Below, one piece after another: positions 1-8,730 of a DNA stretch of 44,699 nucleotides. A program made the translations under genes and the position numbers. The DNA comes from Asaia bogorensis (lineage in GTDB: Bacteria > Pseudomonadota > Alphaproteobacteria > Acetobacterales > Acetobacteraceae). The notes under the pieces were generated by a model. It made no database searches. It saw only the letters and a program-made list of their open reading frames with translations, and was not told where the DNA came from. The stretch lies in contig CAMCDA010000011.1 in the NCBI GenBank assembly GCA_945873195.1, positions 1 through 44,699 of the forward strand. Direction: 5' to 3'. Each line of letters starts with the position of its first letter. Position 1 is the stretch's first letter.

Positions 1-15
1 CCGCCAAGCTGCTCG

Positions 16-46
16 GCGATGGTCGGGTCGAGCCCGACCAGGACGG
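16..46. repeat. palindromic repeat, family A, copy 1
   Basis: A 31-bp near-palindrome with arms GGTCGGG and CCCGACC. It differs at three positions from the copy at 20110-20140 and has the same orientation. A third copy, inverted, is at 19671-19701. The remaining bases up to the first gene show only a ribosome binding site. What the element belongs to lies off the left edge. Confidence 0.75.
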
Positions 47-140
47 AATGGCATCGAATGCACCCGGGCAGGAACGCCCCAGGACTGGCGGCGGGACCGC
101 CAATCGCGCATGATGGTCCTCAACTATCCAGGAGGGGACC

Positions 141-998
141 ATGCTAAAATACGGCGCATCCATGTTCTTTACCGACTACTCGATGGGGCCAGGGGAACTC
201 GGCCAGACGCTCGAAGCGCGCGGCTATGAGTCCGTCTGGGCACCCGAGCACTCCCATATCCCGGTCACCCGCAAGACCCCCTTCCCCGGCGGCGGCGACC
301 TGCCGAAGAAGTACTACGACGCCATGGACCCGTTCGTGACCCTCACGGCCGCGGCGATGGCGACCAAGACGCTGATGGTCGGCACCGGCATCTGCCTCGT
401 GAACCAGCGCGATCCGATCCAGACGGCCAAGCTCGTGGCCTCCATCGACCAGGTGACCGGCGGCCGCTTCCTGTTCGGCATAGGCAATGGCTGGAACCAG
501 GACGAGATGGAAAACCACGGCACCCCCTATGCCCAACGCCACAAGCTGGTGCGGGAACGGGTGGAGGCCATGAAGGAGATCTGGACCAAGCCCAAGGCCG
601 AGTATCACGGCGAGTTCGTCAACTTCGACCCGATGATGGCCTGGCCCAAGCCCGTCCAGAAGCCGCATCCCCCGGTCATCGTCGGCGGCGCCTTCCCCTA
701 CTCCGCCCGTCGCGCCATCCGCTATGGCGACGGCTGGATCCCGCAGGCAGCGCGCGGGATGTACAAGGAAATCGCGGACATGATCCCCGAGTTCCGCAAG
801 ATGGCGACCGAGGCCGGCCGCGACCCGGCCAGTATCGCCATCACCGTCTGGTTCCCCCGCAAGGACCCCGAAGTGCTCAAGCGCTATATCGACCTCGGGG
901 TCGAGCGGGTGGTGTTCAACCTCGAATCCGAAGCGGCGAACACCATCGTCCCCGTGGTCGATGAGATCGCCGAACTGATGCGCAAGGTGAACGCCTAG
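141..998 (+). CDS. LLM-class (F420/flavin-dependent) oxidoreductase
   Basis: This 285-residue protein looks like a luciferase-like monooxygenase-family TIM barrel of the kind annotated as F420-dependent oxidoreductase. Supporting stretches are the N-terminal barrel strand ending in VWAPEHSHIP, the LMVGTGICLVNQRDPIQTAK segment, the FLFGIGNGWNQDEMENHG loop typical of the family, and the C-terminal ERVVFNLES strand. The length is normal for the shorter LLM proteins. The ATG has a strong site (GGAGGGG) just upstream. Family members oxidise or reduce small organic substrates with FMN or F420; neither cofactor nor substrate can be read from the sequence, and many alphaproteobacterial members probably use flavin. 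It appears to be transcribed alone; a strong hairpin follows the stop. Confidence 0.85.
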   Translation: MLKYGASMFFTDYSMGPGELGQTLEARGYESVWAPEHSHIPVTRKTPFPGGGDLPKKYYDAMDPFVTLTAAAMATKTLMVGTGICLVNQRDPIQTAKLVASIDQVTGGRFLFGIGNGWNQDEMENHGTPYAQRHKLVRERVEAMKEIWTKPKAEYHGEFVNFDPMMAWPKPVQKPHPPVIVGGAFPYSARRAIRYGDGWIPQAARGMYKEIADMIPEFRKMATEAGRDPASIAITVWFPRKDPEVLKRYIDLGVERVVFNLESEAANTIVPVVDEIAELMRKVNA

Positions 999-1017
999 TC
1001 TGTCTCAGGACACGAAA

Positions 1018-1052
1018 TCCCCCGCATCGCGACGCTTGCGCGGTGCGGGGGA
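1018..1052 (+). terminator. stem-loop after the LLM oxidoreductase gene
   Basis: The arms TCCCCCGCA (1018-1026) and TGCGGGGGA (1044-1052) pair over 9 bp around a 17-base loop that can pair further. There is no T-run, so it may be a Rho-linked 3' end or a processing hairpin rather than a classical intrinsic terminator. Confidence 0.4.
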
Positions 1053-1070
1053 CAGGCCCACATTCACCGC

Positions 1071-1664
1071 ATGGCAACACGAGACAAAACGCTGGCCGCC
1101 GTCGCCGATCGCACCTTCCTGACCGGGGATCTGCTGATCGCCATGCCCGCCATGAACGACCCGCGTTTCGCGCGGACCGTGATCTATCTGTGCGCTCACA
1201 CGGCCGAGGGCGCGATGGGCCTGGTGCTCAATCGTCCCGTCGTGAAGCCGACCTTCGAGGACCTGCTGCGCCAATTGAAGGTGGAGCCCCTGCCGCCCGC
1301 GCGCGAAATCCGCCTGTGCGCCGGCGGTCCGGTGGAAAACGGGCGCGGCTTCGTGCTGCATACGACCGACTGGACCGGAGAGGGCAGCCTGGTCGTTAAC
1401 AAGGCAATGGCCCTGACCGCCAGTCTGGACGTCCTGAAAGTGATCGCCGAGGGTCGCGGCCCCCGCGAATGCCTCCTCGCGCTCGGCTATGCCGGCTGGG
1501 GACCCGGGCAGTTGGACAAGGAGATCCAGCAGAATGCCTGGCTGTCCGCCCCGGCGGATGAGACGCTGCTGTTCGACGCTGGGCATGAGACCAAATGGCG
1601 GCGCGCGATGGGCAAGCTCAACATCGATCCGCTGCTGCTGTCGGACGTCGCCGGCCACGCGTAA
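1071..1664 (+). CDS. yqgE: YqgE/AlgH family protein
   Basis: This 197-residue protein matches the YqgE/AlgH (DUF179) family over its whole length. Visible signatures are LTGDLLIAMPAMNDPRFART near the N-terminus, GAMGLVLNRPV, the CAGGPV segment, and YAGWGPGQLDKEIQQNAWL towards the C-terminus. The family is widespread in Proteobacteria, folds as a small alpha/beta protein and has no settled biochemical role; in Pseudomonas AlgH has been linked to alginate regulation. The start gives about 12 residues before the conserved block, as is usual; no strong ribosome binding site is visible. The gene is single, about 70 bases before the MBOAT gene. Confidence 0.93.
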   Translation: MATRDKTLAAVADRTFLTGDLLIAMPAMNDPRFARTVIYLCAHTAEGAMGLVLNRPVVKPTFEDLLRQLKVEPLPPAREIRLCAGGPVENGRGFVLHTTDWTGEGSLVVNKAMALTASLDVLKVIAEGRGPRECLLALGYAGWGPGQLDKEIQQNAWLSAPADETLLFDAGHETKWRRAMGKLNIDPLLLSDVAGHA

Positions 1665-1733
1665 TGGCCCGCCGTTAACGTTTTCTCAGTGATTTGGCGG
1701 TAAGGATCGGGCGGTCCACGATCGAGGGCCGCC

Positions 1734-3200
1734 TTGTCGTTCCAGTCCCACGCGTTCCTGCTGATCTTCCTGCCGCTGGTCCTGGCGGGCGTTGCAGGGC
1801 TGCGCCGAGCGGCGCCTGGGCTGTTGAAGCCGTTCCTGATCACCGCGTCTTTCGGGTTCTACGCGTCCTGGCAGCCGGCCTGCCTGCCGATCTTCCTGGC
1901 TTCCATTGCCGGCAATCGCCTCGCGGCGGAGGCCCTGCATCTGACGGAAGCCCCCGCGCCCCGGCGCGCGATCCTGGGCCTTGCCATCGCCGCCAATCTC
2001 GGCCTGCTGATCTGGTTCCGCTATCTGACCGACTGGCTCGCGCCGATCGGGATCACGCTGCCGGTTGCGCCCTTGCTCATCCCCCTGGGGATCAGCTTCT
2101 TCACCTTCACCCAGATCGGCTACCTGCTGGACTGCCACGCGGGGATCGAGACGCGCCGGTCGCTGGCGGACCAGGTCCTGTTCGTCGCCTTCTTCCCCAG
2201 TCTGATTGCCGGCCCCGTGCTGACGGCGCGGGAGATGATGCCCCAGATTACCGAACTGGAGCGCCGCTCGCCCCGGTTTGAGGACCTCGCCCAGGGCGCC
2301 GGCATCTTCCTGATCGGCCTGCTGAAGAAGACGCTGTTCGCCGATCCACTGGCCCCGCTGGTGGCCGAAGGCCATGCCACCCCGGACGCGCTGGGCCTGT
2401 TCGGCGCCTGGCAGGTGGCGCTGTCCTACTTCCTGCAACTGTATTTCGACTTCTCGGGCTATTCCGACATGACGGTTGGCCTCGGGCGGATGTTCGGGCT
2501 GCGCCTGCCGTGGAATTTCGCCTCGCCCTACCAGGCGCGCGGGGTCATCGAGTATTGGCAACGCTGGCATATCAGCCTGACGCGGTTTTTCATGGCCAGC
2601 CTGCATGCCCCGCTGGCCATGGCGATCCTGCGCTGGCGGCGCGCACGCGGTCTGGGCGTCGACCGAGCGGCGCAGCGCCGGCCGATGGGGTTCCTGGCGA
2701 TGCATGCGGCGCCTCTGGGGGTGACCATGGCGCTGGCAGGAGTCTGGCATGGCGCGAACCTGACGTTCCTGGTCTTCGGGCTGCTGCATGCGGTGTTCCT
2801 GGCGGTGAACCATGCCTGGCGGCTGTATCGGCCGGTCCCGTCCCCGGCACGCTGGCGGCGGGTTGGATCGGTGGGCCTGACCTGCCTGTGCGTGCTGGTC
2901 GGATCAGTCGTTTTCCGCGCGGATTCGGTTGGGTCCGCACTGTCGCTGCTGGCGGGGATGGCGGGCGCGCGCGGGATCGAGCCACTGGCCCTTTCCCCCC
3001 GCACCCTGGCCGAGGGGGCGACCCTGGTGGTGCTCTTCGCGATCGTCTGGGGCGCCCCGAACACGCGCGCGATCATGGAGGACGGGCGGCGCTGGTCCTG
3101 GCGGCCAAGCCTGCCCTGGGCCATCGCGTCCGGCCTCGCGACCACAATCGGCCTGCTGTCCGCCGGCGGCGGCGCCGAATTCCTGTACGCGCGCTTCTGA
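1734..3200 (+). CDS. MBOAT family membrane O-acyltransferase (AlgI-like)
   Basis: This 488-residue polytopic membrane protein resembles AlgI/DltB-type MBOAT O-acyltransferases, which pass acetyl or acyl groups across the inner membrane to cell-surface polymers. The signatures are SFQSHAFLLIFLPLVL at the N-terminus, YFDFSGYSDMTVGLG, the EYWQRWHISLTRFF block with His279, and AGVWHGANLTFLVFGLLHA with His339, the position of the proposed catalytic histidine. A TTG start preceded by GAGGG is the only start that yields the standard N-terminus. Its stop overlaps the start of the SGNH-like gene (TGATG), so the two form a translationally coupled pair, as in AlgI-AlgJ/X systems. The acceptor polymer is unknown, since no polysaccharide synthase is nearby. 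Confidence 0.9.
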   Translation: MSFQSHAFLLIFLPLVLAGVAGLRRAAPGLLKPFLITASFGFYASWQPACLPIFLASIAGNRLAAEALHLTEAPAPRRAILGLAIAANLGLLIWFRYLTDWLAPIGITLPVAPLLIPLGISFFTFTQIGYLLDCHAGIETRRSLADQVLFVAFFPSLIAGPVLTAREMMPQITELERRSPRFEDLAQGAGIFLIGLLKKTLFADPLAPLVAEGHATPDALGLFGAWQVALSYFLQLYFDFSGYSDMTVGLGRMFGLRLPWNFASPYQARGVIEYWQRWHISLTRFFMASLHAPLAMAILRWRRARGLGVDRAAQRRPMGFLAMHAAPLGVTMALAGVWHGANLTFLVFGLLHAVFLAVNHAWRLYRPVPSPARWRRVGSVGLTCLCVLVGSVVFRADSVGSALSLLAGMAGARGIEPLALSPRTLAEGATLVVLFAIVWGAPNTRAIMEDGRRWSWRPSLPWAIASGLATTIGLLSAGGGAEFLYARF

Positions 3201-4294
3201 TGCCGGTGGTCCCCTACCCCACCGCCCGCGCCTACGCCGCCGCTATGGCCGCCGCTGCCCTGGGGAGTTTCCTGGTGTTATGGGCCTGGATCGCGTTCCT
3301 GCCGCTGGCCTATCTCGATCCCGAATATCCGTTCTGGCGCGCCAAGCAGGAGTTGGTGCGATCCTGCGACCTGGGGGACCTGATCATCCTGGGGGATTCC
3401 CGCGCCACGGTTGGGATTTTGCCCTCCCATCTGCCGCTGCGCGCGACCAACCTCGCGGTCGGCGGCGGCAAGCCGGTGGAGGCGATGGCGATCCTGCGGC
3501 GTGTCCTCACCTGCCCCACCCCGCCGCGGTTCGCGCTGATCTCCTTCGATCCCGGCCACTTCATGAAGCCCGATTTGTTCTGGGAGCGTTCGGTGCGGTT
3601 TGGCTGGATGGATCGGGCCGACCTGCGGGAGCTGGCGGAGCTGTCGGCTGCCACCGGGGACTGGTCGGTGCATGAGGCGCGCCAGACCGACGGACTGCCG
3701 CCCGCGGTCCGGGCGGCGCTGTACGGGCTGCGGTTCCCGCCATACTACTTCAACAGCGTCCTGAAATCCGGCGGCTTCCTGCGCTGGGGGACGAATCGCG
3801 CCGGCCTGGCGCAAGGGCTGGCCGCCCGGGGCCAGTATTACTTCGGCACCGCGCCCGGGTCGGACGGCGTCGCCCTGGATGCCGGGTTGGACGCGTTCGC
3901 CCCCGCGCCGGTGCTGGATGCGATGTTCCACCGGGTGCTGGCCCGCCTGGCCGCGAGCGGCATCACCGCCTGGTTCGTGCCGCTGCCGGTCAATGACGCG
4001 ACGTGGCAAGCGATGCGCCCCGAGGTCACCGCCGGGTTCGAGGCCTATCTCGCGGCCAAGGCCCTCCGCCATGACCGGTTCGCGGTACGGCGCGTCGCTG
4101 AACCGCATTGGCCCAACCAATGGTTCGGCGACGCCTTCGCGCATCTGAACCCGGCGGGCGCGGAGCGTTTAAGCCGCGATCTGGCCGCCTGCCTGACATC
4201 CTGGCAGGCCGGTGATCCGGATTGTCCAATGGTGACCAGGATCGCCGACCGCGCCTCAGCGGCTGCAGGCCGCGCCGCCGAGAACGCAGAATGA
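3200..4294 (+). CDS. SGNH/AlgX-like acyltransfer partner protein
   Basis: This 364-residue protein has an N-terminal membrane anchor (about residues 13-36) and an extracytoplasmic SGNH-hydrolase-like domain. Block I is LGDSRA with the candidate nucleophile Ser67; the candidate Asp311/His315 pair lies in FGDAFAHLNPAG, typical of the C-terminal D..H block of AlgJ/AlgX/PatB proteins. In such pairs the MBOAT protein supplies acyl groups and the SGNH partner attaches them to the polymer in the periplasm. The start is set by TGATG overlap with the upstream MBOAT stop; a long upstream open frame is a shadow of that gene. The 3' end overlaps the convergent radical SAM gene by 39 bases. The substrate is unknown. 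Confidence 0.8.
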   Translation: MPVVPYPTARAYAAAMAAAALGSFLVLWAWIAFLPLAYLDPEYPFWRAKQELVRSCDLGDLIILGDSRATVGILPSHLPLRATNLAVGGGKPVEAMAILRRVLTCPTPPRFALISFDPGHFMKPDLFWERSVRFGWMDRADLRELAELSAATGDWSVHEARQTDGLPPAVRAALYGLRFPPYYFNSVLKSGGFLRWGTNRAGLAQGLAARGQYYFGTAPGSDGVALDAGLDAFAPAPVLDAMFHRVLARLAASGITAWFVPLPVNDATWQAMRPEVTAGFEAYLAAKALRHDRFAVRRVAEPHWPNQWFGDAFAHLNPAGAERLSRDLAACLTSWQAGDPDCPMVTRIADRASAAAGRAAENAE

Positions 4295-5209
4295 CGCGCA
4301 GAACGGATGGTTCAGGGCGACGGGGCGCGATGCCTCGGCCAGGGTAGAGCCGAGCTCGAAGGCCGGATCGTAGGCGAGCAGCGTGCAGGCCAGGACGACC
4401 GGCGTGTCCGCCCCGTGGCGCTTCACCACCATTCGGGACGAGGCGCACATCACGTCATCAGGGGATTTGTGCAGGATGCCCCAGCATTCCGCCGTGATCT
4501 CGGGCACGTCGCGGATCGGGTCCATTTCCGGGAACAGCATCAGCCGGACCGGGTCGGCGGCCTCCACCGTTACCCCGTGTTCGGCGAACAGGCGGGCGTA
4601 GCCAGCCCGGACCACGGCCTCGGGTTCCGTCGTGAAGCGGCGGCCGGCGATATCGATCGCAAAGCCGTGAAGGGACAGCCAGGCCAGGCCTTCGATCGTC
4701 GGCTTCCAGCTGCCCGCGCCGCGTTCGGCCTCATGTTCGGCCGCGGTGTAATGATCGAGGGAGACACGCAGCCGCAGTCGGTTGCCATGACGCGCGCGCA
4801 GCTCGAGCAAGGCGGCGCGGTGGTGGCGCATCGGGGTCATGGCGTTGGTCAGCACCAGCGCGTCCAGGCCGCGATCCAGCACATCCGCCAGCATCGGGAT
4901 GATGGCGGGGTTCATGAACGGCTCCCCCCCAGTGAAACCGATCAACCGTGTCGGCAGGTGGTCGCGGGCGATTTCATCCAGGTAGGCGGCGACGTCGGCG
5001 TGGGTCAGGTAGGCCAACCGGTCATTGCGGGGGGACGACTCGATATAGCAATTGGCGCAGGTCAGGTTGCACAGCGTGCCGGTGTTGAACCACAGCGTAT
5101 CGAGCGCGCGCAGCGCAACGGTCGCGCGAGCCTCCCCCTTGGCGGTCAGGAACGGATCGCGGAATTTCGCCGGATCGAGCTCAGGCACGATTTGGATAAT
5201 CTGGTCCAT
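4256..5209 (-). CDS. radical SAM protein with C-terminal cysteine cluster
   Basis: This 317-residue protein carries the radical SAM 4Fe-4S motif CNLTCANC (Cys47, Cys51, Cys54) followed by LIGFTGGEPFMNPAI, the GGE motif that contacts SAM. The C-terminus FCASFCVLGGAACSR adds three cysteines (304, 308, 315), suggesting a second, SPASM/twitch-like Fe-S site at the very end of the chain. Members of this broad group modify peptides, tRNA or cofactors, so a reaction cannot be named. The gene runs against the SGNH gene and overlaps its 3' end by 39 bases. No short precursor-peptide gene was recognised beside it. Confidence 0.85.
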   Translation of the reverse strand: MDQIIQIVPELDPAKFRDPFLTAKGEARATVALRALDTLWFNTGTLCNLTCANCYIESSPRNDRLAYLTHADVAAYLDEIARDHLPTRLIGFTGGEPFMNPAIIPMLADVLDRGLDALVLTNAMTPMRHHRAALLELRARHGNRLRLRVSLDHYTAAEHEAERGAGSWKPTIEGLAWLSLHGFAIDIAGRRFTTEPEAVVRAGYARLFAEHGVTVEAADPVRLMLFPEMDPIRDVPEITAECWGILHKSPDDVMCASSRMVVKRHGADTPVVLACTLLAYDPAFELGSTLAEASRPVALNHPFCASFCVLGGAACSR

Positions 5210-5308
5210 TCACTTTCCGGTGGGCGGGTGCCGCATACTTGGGCCTGCCGCGGGACGCCGCAAGCCGTCTTGCCATCCCTCTCCGTCTGGCCTTCCCGCG
5301 GTTTGGCT

Positions 5309-5974
5309 TCAGACCGGCACCAGCAACCCTGGCTCATCGTTTCGCACGCTGTTGACGGCGGTGGGCACCCGCCAGGTCCTGAATTCGGCGGCCGAGGGGC
5401 CGATCAGGGCATGAGGGTCGCCTGCCGCATCCTCCCCAAGCCATTGGGGCCAGGAGGCGGGTTCGAGCACGACGGGCATGCGTTCGTGGATCGGTTGCAG
5501 GGCCTCGCAGGCGGTGGTCGTGACGATGGCGAAGCTGCGGATGATCGTGCCGTCGGCCCCGCGCCAGCCCTCCCACACGCCGCCGAAGACCAAGGGCTGG
5601 CCGTCGGCGCGCGCGATCGCCCAGGGTTCCTTCTTGCCTGGTTCGACCTCCCGCCATTCGTAGAACGCATCGGCGGGCACGAGGCAGCGGCGGCGGGCAT
5701 AGGCGTCGCGGAACATCGGCGTGGTGGCGATCGTCTCCCCCCGCGCGTTGATGGTCATGCGGATCGTCTTGGGGTCCTTGGCCCAATGCGGCACGAGCCC
5801 CCAGCGCAGCAGGTCCAGCCGGCGTTCGCGTGACTCGGGATGCAAACGGACCACCGGCGCGTCGCGGGTCGGGGCCATGTTCCAGGTCGGCGCCCAGTTC
5901 GGCACCGACCCGGCGGTGTGGAACAGCGCGACGATCGCGTCGGCCGGCAGGAAAGCGGCATAGCGCCCGCACAT
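5309..5974 (-). CDS. yedK: SOS response-associated peptidase family / abasic-site protein YedK (HMCES)
   Basis: This 221-residue protein matches the SRAP family. YedK/HMCES proteins form a covalent crosslink with abasic sites in single-stranded DNA and shield them. All recognised active-site elements are present: Cys2 directly after the initiator Met (MCGRY), Asn32 in the WNMAPT segment, INARGET, Glu106 in FYEW, and His163 in PIHERMPV. Because Cys2 must become the N-terminal residue, the start is fixed despite a weak ribosome binding site. It is a single gene about 100 bases upstream of the radical SAM gene on the same strand; cotranscription is possible but unproven. Confidence 0.95.
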   Translation of the reverse strand: MCGRYAAFLPADAIVALFHTAGSVPNWAPTWNMAPTRDAPVVRLHPESRERRLDLLRWGLVPHWAKDPKTIRMTINARGETIATTPMFRDAYARRRCLVPADAFYEWREVEPGKKEPWAIARADGQPLVFGGVWEGWRGADGTIIRSFAIVTTTACEALQPIHERMPVVLEPASWPQWLGEDAAGDPHALIGPSAAEFRTWRVPTAVNSVRNDEPGLLVPV

Positions 5975-6130
5975 CGGCGCGGGTCAGGCCGAACGGAGGG
6001 GAACGGCGGGGCGGCCGATCGGGCGGGAGGTGGCCAATTTCCGCGTCGACATGGACATCCGATCCTCCCGTTCCGCGGGCATCATGCGTCTATCCGACCG
6101 GGTCACGACGGTCCAGGGGCCGTTCGGGCG

Positions 6131-6646
6131 CTATTGGACCAGGTTCAGGCGCCATTGCTGGGTGTCTCGCTCATCACAATCGAACATGATGACGCGGCTG
6201 TAGCGATCCGCCCCCTCCACCATCTGCAGGCAGCGGGTCGCACCGGTGAACTTGGTCCGCAACTGCGACAGCCCGTCGGGCCCCACCATCTGGATCGACC
6301 ACATCTGCCCGGTGAAATTGCCGCAGGGCGCCATCACCACCTTGTTCCTGGCATCGTCGTTGACGATGTCGAGGCACCGTTTCTCTCCGGTGAACGTTGT
6401 GCGCAGCCGTACATAGCCTTCCCGCAGCTTGCCATAGGGCTCGACCGTCCAGAACTGGCCGGTGAACTTCCCGCATTTCGCGGCGGTGACCTTATCCTTG
6501 GCGGCGTCGTTGACGATGTCGAGGCAGCTACCGGTCCCAGCCAGCGCTTCGATCTGATAGCGGATTTCGCCGGCCGCCTTGGTGTCTTGCGCGCCCGCGA
6601 GGGCCAGCACGCATCCCAGGGCCAGCGCCCCACCCCGTTTTTTCAT
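6131..6646 (-). CDS. secreted RICIN-type beta-trefoil lectin-domain protein
   Basis: This 171-residue protein has a signal peptide (MKKRGGALALGCVLALAG, then a cleavage region near DTKAA) and a mature part that is almost entirely one beta-trefoil. Three repeats are visible, with related CLDIVND, CLDIVND and CLQMVEG openings and Q-x-W-type closings (GQFW, GQMW, QQW), plus paired cysteines within repeats. The start was moved 33 bases inside the longest open frame because the ATG at 6646 has GGGGGA upstream and gives a clean signal peptide. R-type lectin folds often bind galactose-containing sugars, but there is no attached enzyme domain here, so the ligand and role are open. Confidence 0.8.
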   Translation of the reverse strand: MKKRGGALALGCVLALAGAQDTKAAGEIRYQIEALAGTGSCLDIVNDAAKDKVTAAKCGKFTGQFWTVEPYGKLREGYVRLRTTFTGEKRCLDIVNDDARNKVVMAPCGNFTGQMWSIQMVGPDGLSQLRTKFTGATRCLQMVEGADRYSRVIMFDCDERDTQQWRLNLVQ

Positions 6647-6826
6647 GGCATCGATCCCCCAGGTTGATTCGACCCGCAACCTCTCCGCCGACCGGGTGAG
6701 CCGTCAAGCGGGAATTGAATTATTTTTTGAGCATTGATGGATTTTCCGGAAGGACGCCGATCGCCGCCCGCCGACCGTTCCAGGATCGGGCGGGACCCGC
6801 TAGCATGGCGTCAAAGGGAGAATTTC

Positions 6827-7606
6827 ATGCACAAGACAGCAGCCATTACCGGAGCGGCCTCGGGCATCGGTCTCGCGGCGTCACGTCGCCTGCTGGAGGC
6901 GGGATGGACCGTCTTCGGCCTGGATAACGCGCAGGACCGGCTCGACAAGGTCGCGGCCGGTTTCGCCGAACATGGCGGCCGGTTCCGCCCGACGTTGTGT
7001 GACGTGGGCAGCGCCGCCGACGTGACAGCGGTGTTCGGCCGGATCGCCGATACAACTCCGGCCCTGAACGCGGTGATCTGTTGCGCCGGCGTGCTGCGGA
7101 CCGCGCGGATGGAGGACATGCGGATCGAGGATTTCGATCTGGTCATGAACATCAACACCCGCGGCACGTTCCTGACCGCCCAGCAGGCGCTGCCGCTGCT
7201 GCGGGCTGGCGCCACGCCCGAGAATCCCTCCCGCGTGATCCTGCTGTCGTCGCTGGCGGCGCTGCGGCCCAAGGTTGTCAGCGGCGCCTATGCGGCGTCC
7301 AAGGCCGCGGTCACCCAGCTGTGCCGGGTCATGGCGGCCGAGTGGGCGCCGTCGGGCGTGCTGGTCAACGCCCTCGCGCCCGGAACGGTCGATACGCCGA
7401 TGGTCGCCGTACTGGCCGATCCGAGCACGTCGAAAGGCTACCGCCCGTCCGGCGTGTCCCCGGTCGGCCGGATCGCCCAGCCCGAGGACATCGTCGACGT
7501 CATGATGTTCCTGCTGTCCGACGGCGCCCGCTATGTCGCCGGCACCACCATCCCGGTCGATGGCGGGACCGGGGCGGCCTTCATCCCCCCTGGCTCCAAT
7601 TCATGA
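6827..7606 (+). CDS. SDR family oxidoreductase
   Basis: This 259-residue classical short-chain dehydrogenase/reductase has the Rossmann glycine motif TGAASGIG near the N-terminus, a serine in ILLSSLAAL, the catalytic YxxxK as YAASK, and a C-terminal GTTIPVDGGTG typical of the family. The start is decided by AAAGGGAG 6 bases before the ATG; the longer open frame upstream lacks such a site. The stop overlaps the start of the polyamine-type binding protein (ATGA), so the SDR is the first gene of that cassette and may act on the imported compound or a product of it. The 147 bases upstream include an AT-rich stretch around 6712-6735 that could hold the promoter. Confidence 0.92.
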   Translation: MHKTAAITGAASGIGLAASRRLLEAGWTVFGLDNAQDRLDKVAAGFAEHGGRFRPTLCDVGSAADVTAVFGRIADTTPALNAVICCAGVLRTARMEDMRIEDFDLVMNINTRGTFLTAQQALPLLRAGATPENPSRVILLSSLAALRPKVVSGAYAASKAAVTQLCRVMAAEWAPSGVLVNALAPGTVDTPMVAVLADPSTSKGYRPSGVSPVGRIAQPEDIVDVMMFLLSDGARYVAGTTIPVDGGTGAAFIPPGSNS

Positions 7607-8691
7607 AGGCTCTCGCGGCCCTGCTGCTGGCCTGCTGCGTCCTGGCCATGCCGGCCCGGGCGCAGGAGAAGGTCGTCAACGTCTACAACTGGACCGACTA
7701 CATCGATCCGGCGGTGGTGGAGAAATTCACCGCCGAGACCGGCATCCGGGTCCAGTACGACGTCTATGACAGCCTGGAGACGCTGGAGGCAAAGCTGCTG
7801 ACCGGCCGGTCGGGCTATGACATCGTTGTCCCGACCAGTGAGCCAACCTTCTCCCGCCTCATCCGCGCCAAGGCCCTGGCCGAGATCGACCGCGCGAAGG
7901 TGCCTAACTGGACGAACCTCGATCCGGCGCTGATGGCGCGGGTGGAGACCTCCGACCCGGGCAACCGGTTCGGCGCGATCTATCTTTGGGGCACGGTCGG
8001 GATGGGCGTCCTGCCGGACCGGATCAGGGCGTTGGCCCCCGACGCGGCGATGGATGGGTGGAACCTGCTGTTCGAGCCGGCCAATGCCAAGCGGCTGGCG
8101 GGCTGCGGGATCACGATCATGGATTCGGCGATCGACGTGATCCCCTCGGTCCTCCGTTATCTCCGCCGCCCGCCCGCCAGCACGGACGCCGCCGACCTGG
8201 CCCTGGTCGAGAAGACGCTGATGGCGATCCGGCCTTATGTGCGCAACTTTGCCAGTGCCGGCGCGCTGGAAGCCCTGGCGTCCGGCCAGACCTGCCTGGC
8301 CGTGACCTATTCCGGGGATGTGATCCAGGCGCGGGCGCGGGCCAAGGAAGCGGGGCGCGGGGTCGTGGTGGCCTACATCAGCCCGAAGGAGGGCGCTCAG
8401 GTCGCCTTCGACATGCTCGCCATCCCCGCCGACGCGCCGAACAAGGACGCCGCGATGGCCTTCATCGACTTCGTCCTGCGGCCGCCGATGATGGCGGCGA
8501 TCACCACCGTAACCCAGTACCCCAATGCCGTGCCTGCCACCCGCCCATTGCTGGCCTCCGCGCTGGTGGCCGATACCAACATCTTCCCCTCCGAGGCCCA
8601 GATGCGGGACTTCTTCACCCCCGCCGCCGTCCCGCAAGCCGCCGAACGCGCCCGCAACCGCATGTGGGCCCGCTTCAAGGCCGGCAAGTGA
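7603..8691 (+). CDS. polyamine-type ABC transporter substrate-binding protein (PotF/SpuD-like)
   Basis: This 362-residue periplasmic protein has a signal peptide (MKALAALLLACCVLAMPARA, cleaved before Q) and the hallmark start of mature PotF/PotD proteins, VVNVYNWTDYIDPAVVEKF. Further family segments are YDSLETLEAKLLTGRSGYDIVVPT, WGTVGMGV, VTYSGDVIQA and AMAFIDFVLRP. It would capture putrescine, spermidine or a related amine and deliver it to the membrane permease. The ATG overlaps the SDR stop. A palindromic repeat separates it from the ATPase gene. Substrate specificity within the family cannot be settled by eye. Confidence 0.92.
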   Translation: MKALAALLLACCVLAMPARAQEKVVNVYNWTDYIDPAVVEKFTAETGIRVQYDVYDSLETLEAKLLTGRSGYDIVVPTSEPTFSRLIRAKALAEIDRAKVPNWTNLDPALMARVETSDPGNRFGAIYLWGTVGMGVLPDRIRALAPDAAMDGWNLLFEPANAKRLAGCGITIMDSAIDVIPSVLRYLRRPPASTDAADLALVEKTLMAIRPYVRNFASAGALEALASGQTCLAVTYSGDVIQARARAKEAGRGVVVAYISPKEGAQVAFDMLAIPADAPNKDAAMAFIDFVLRPPMMAAITTVTQYPNAVPATRPLLASALVADTNIFPSEAQMRDFFTPAAVPQAAERARNRMWARFKAGK

Positions 8692-8730
8692 ACACCGCCC
8701 CCTCGACGGGGAAGGCCGGCCACCCAGCCG

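Noticed and set aside
1686-2813. Long open frame on the minus strand across the MBOAT gene
   Set aside because: Gln/Arg/Gly-rich, no family features, fully antisense to a well-supported membrane protein; a GC-driven shadow.
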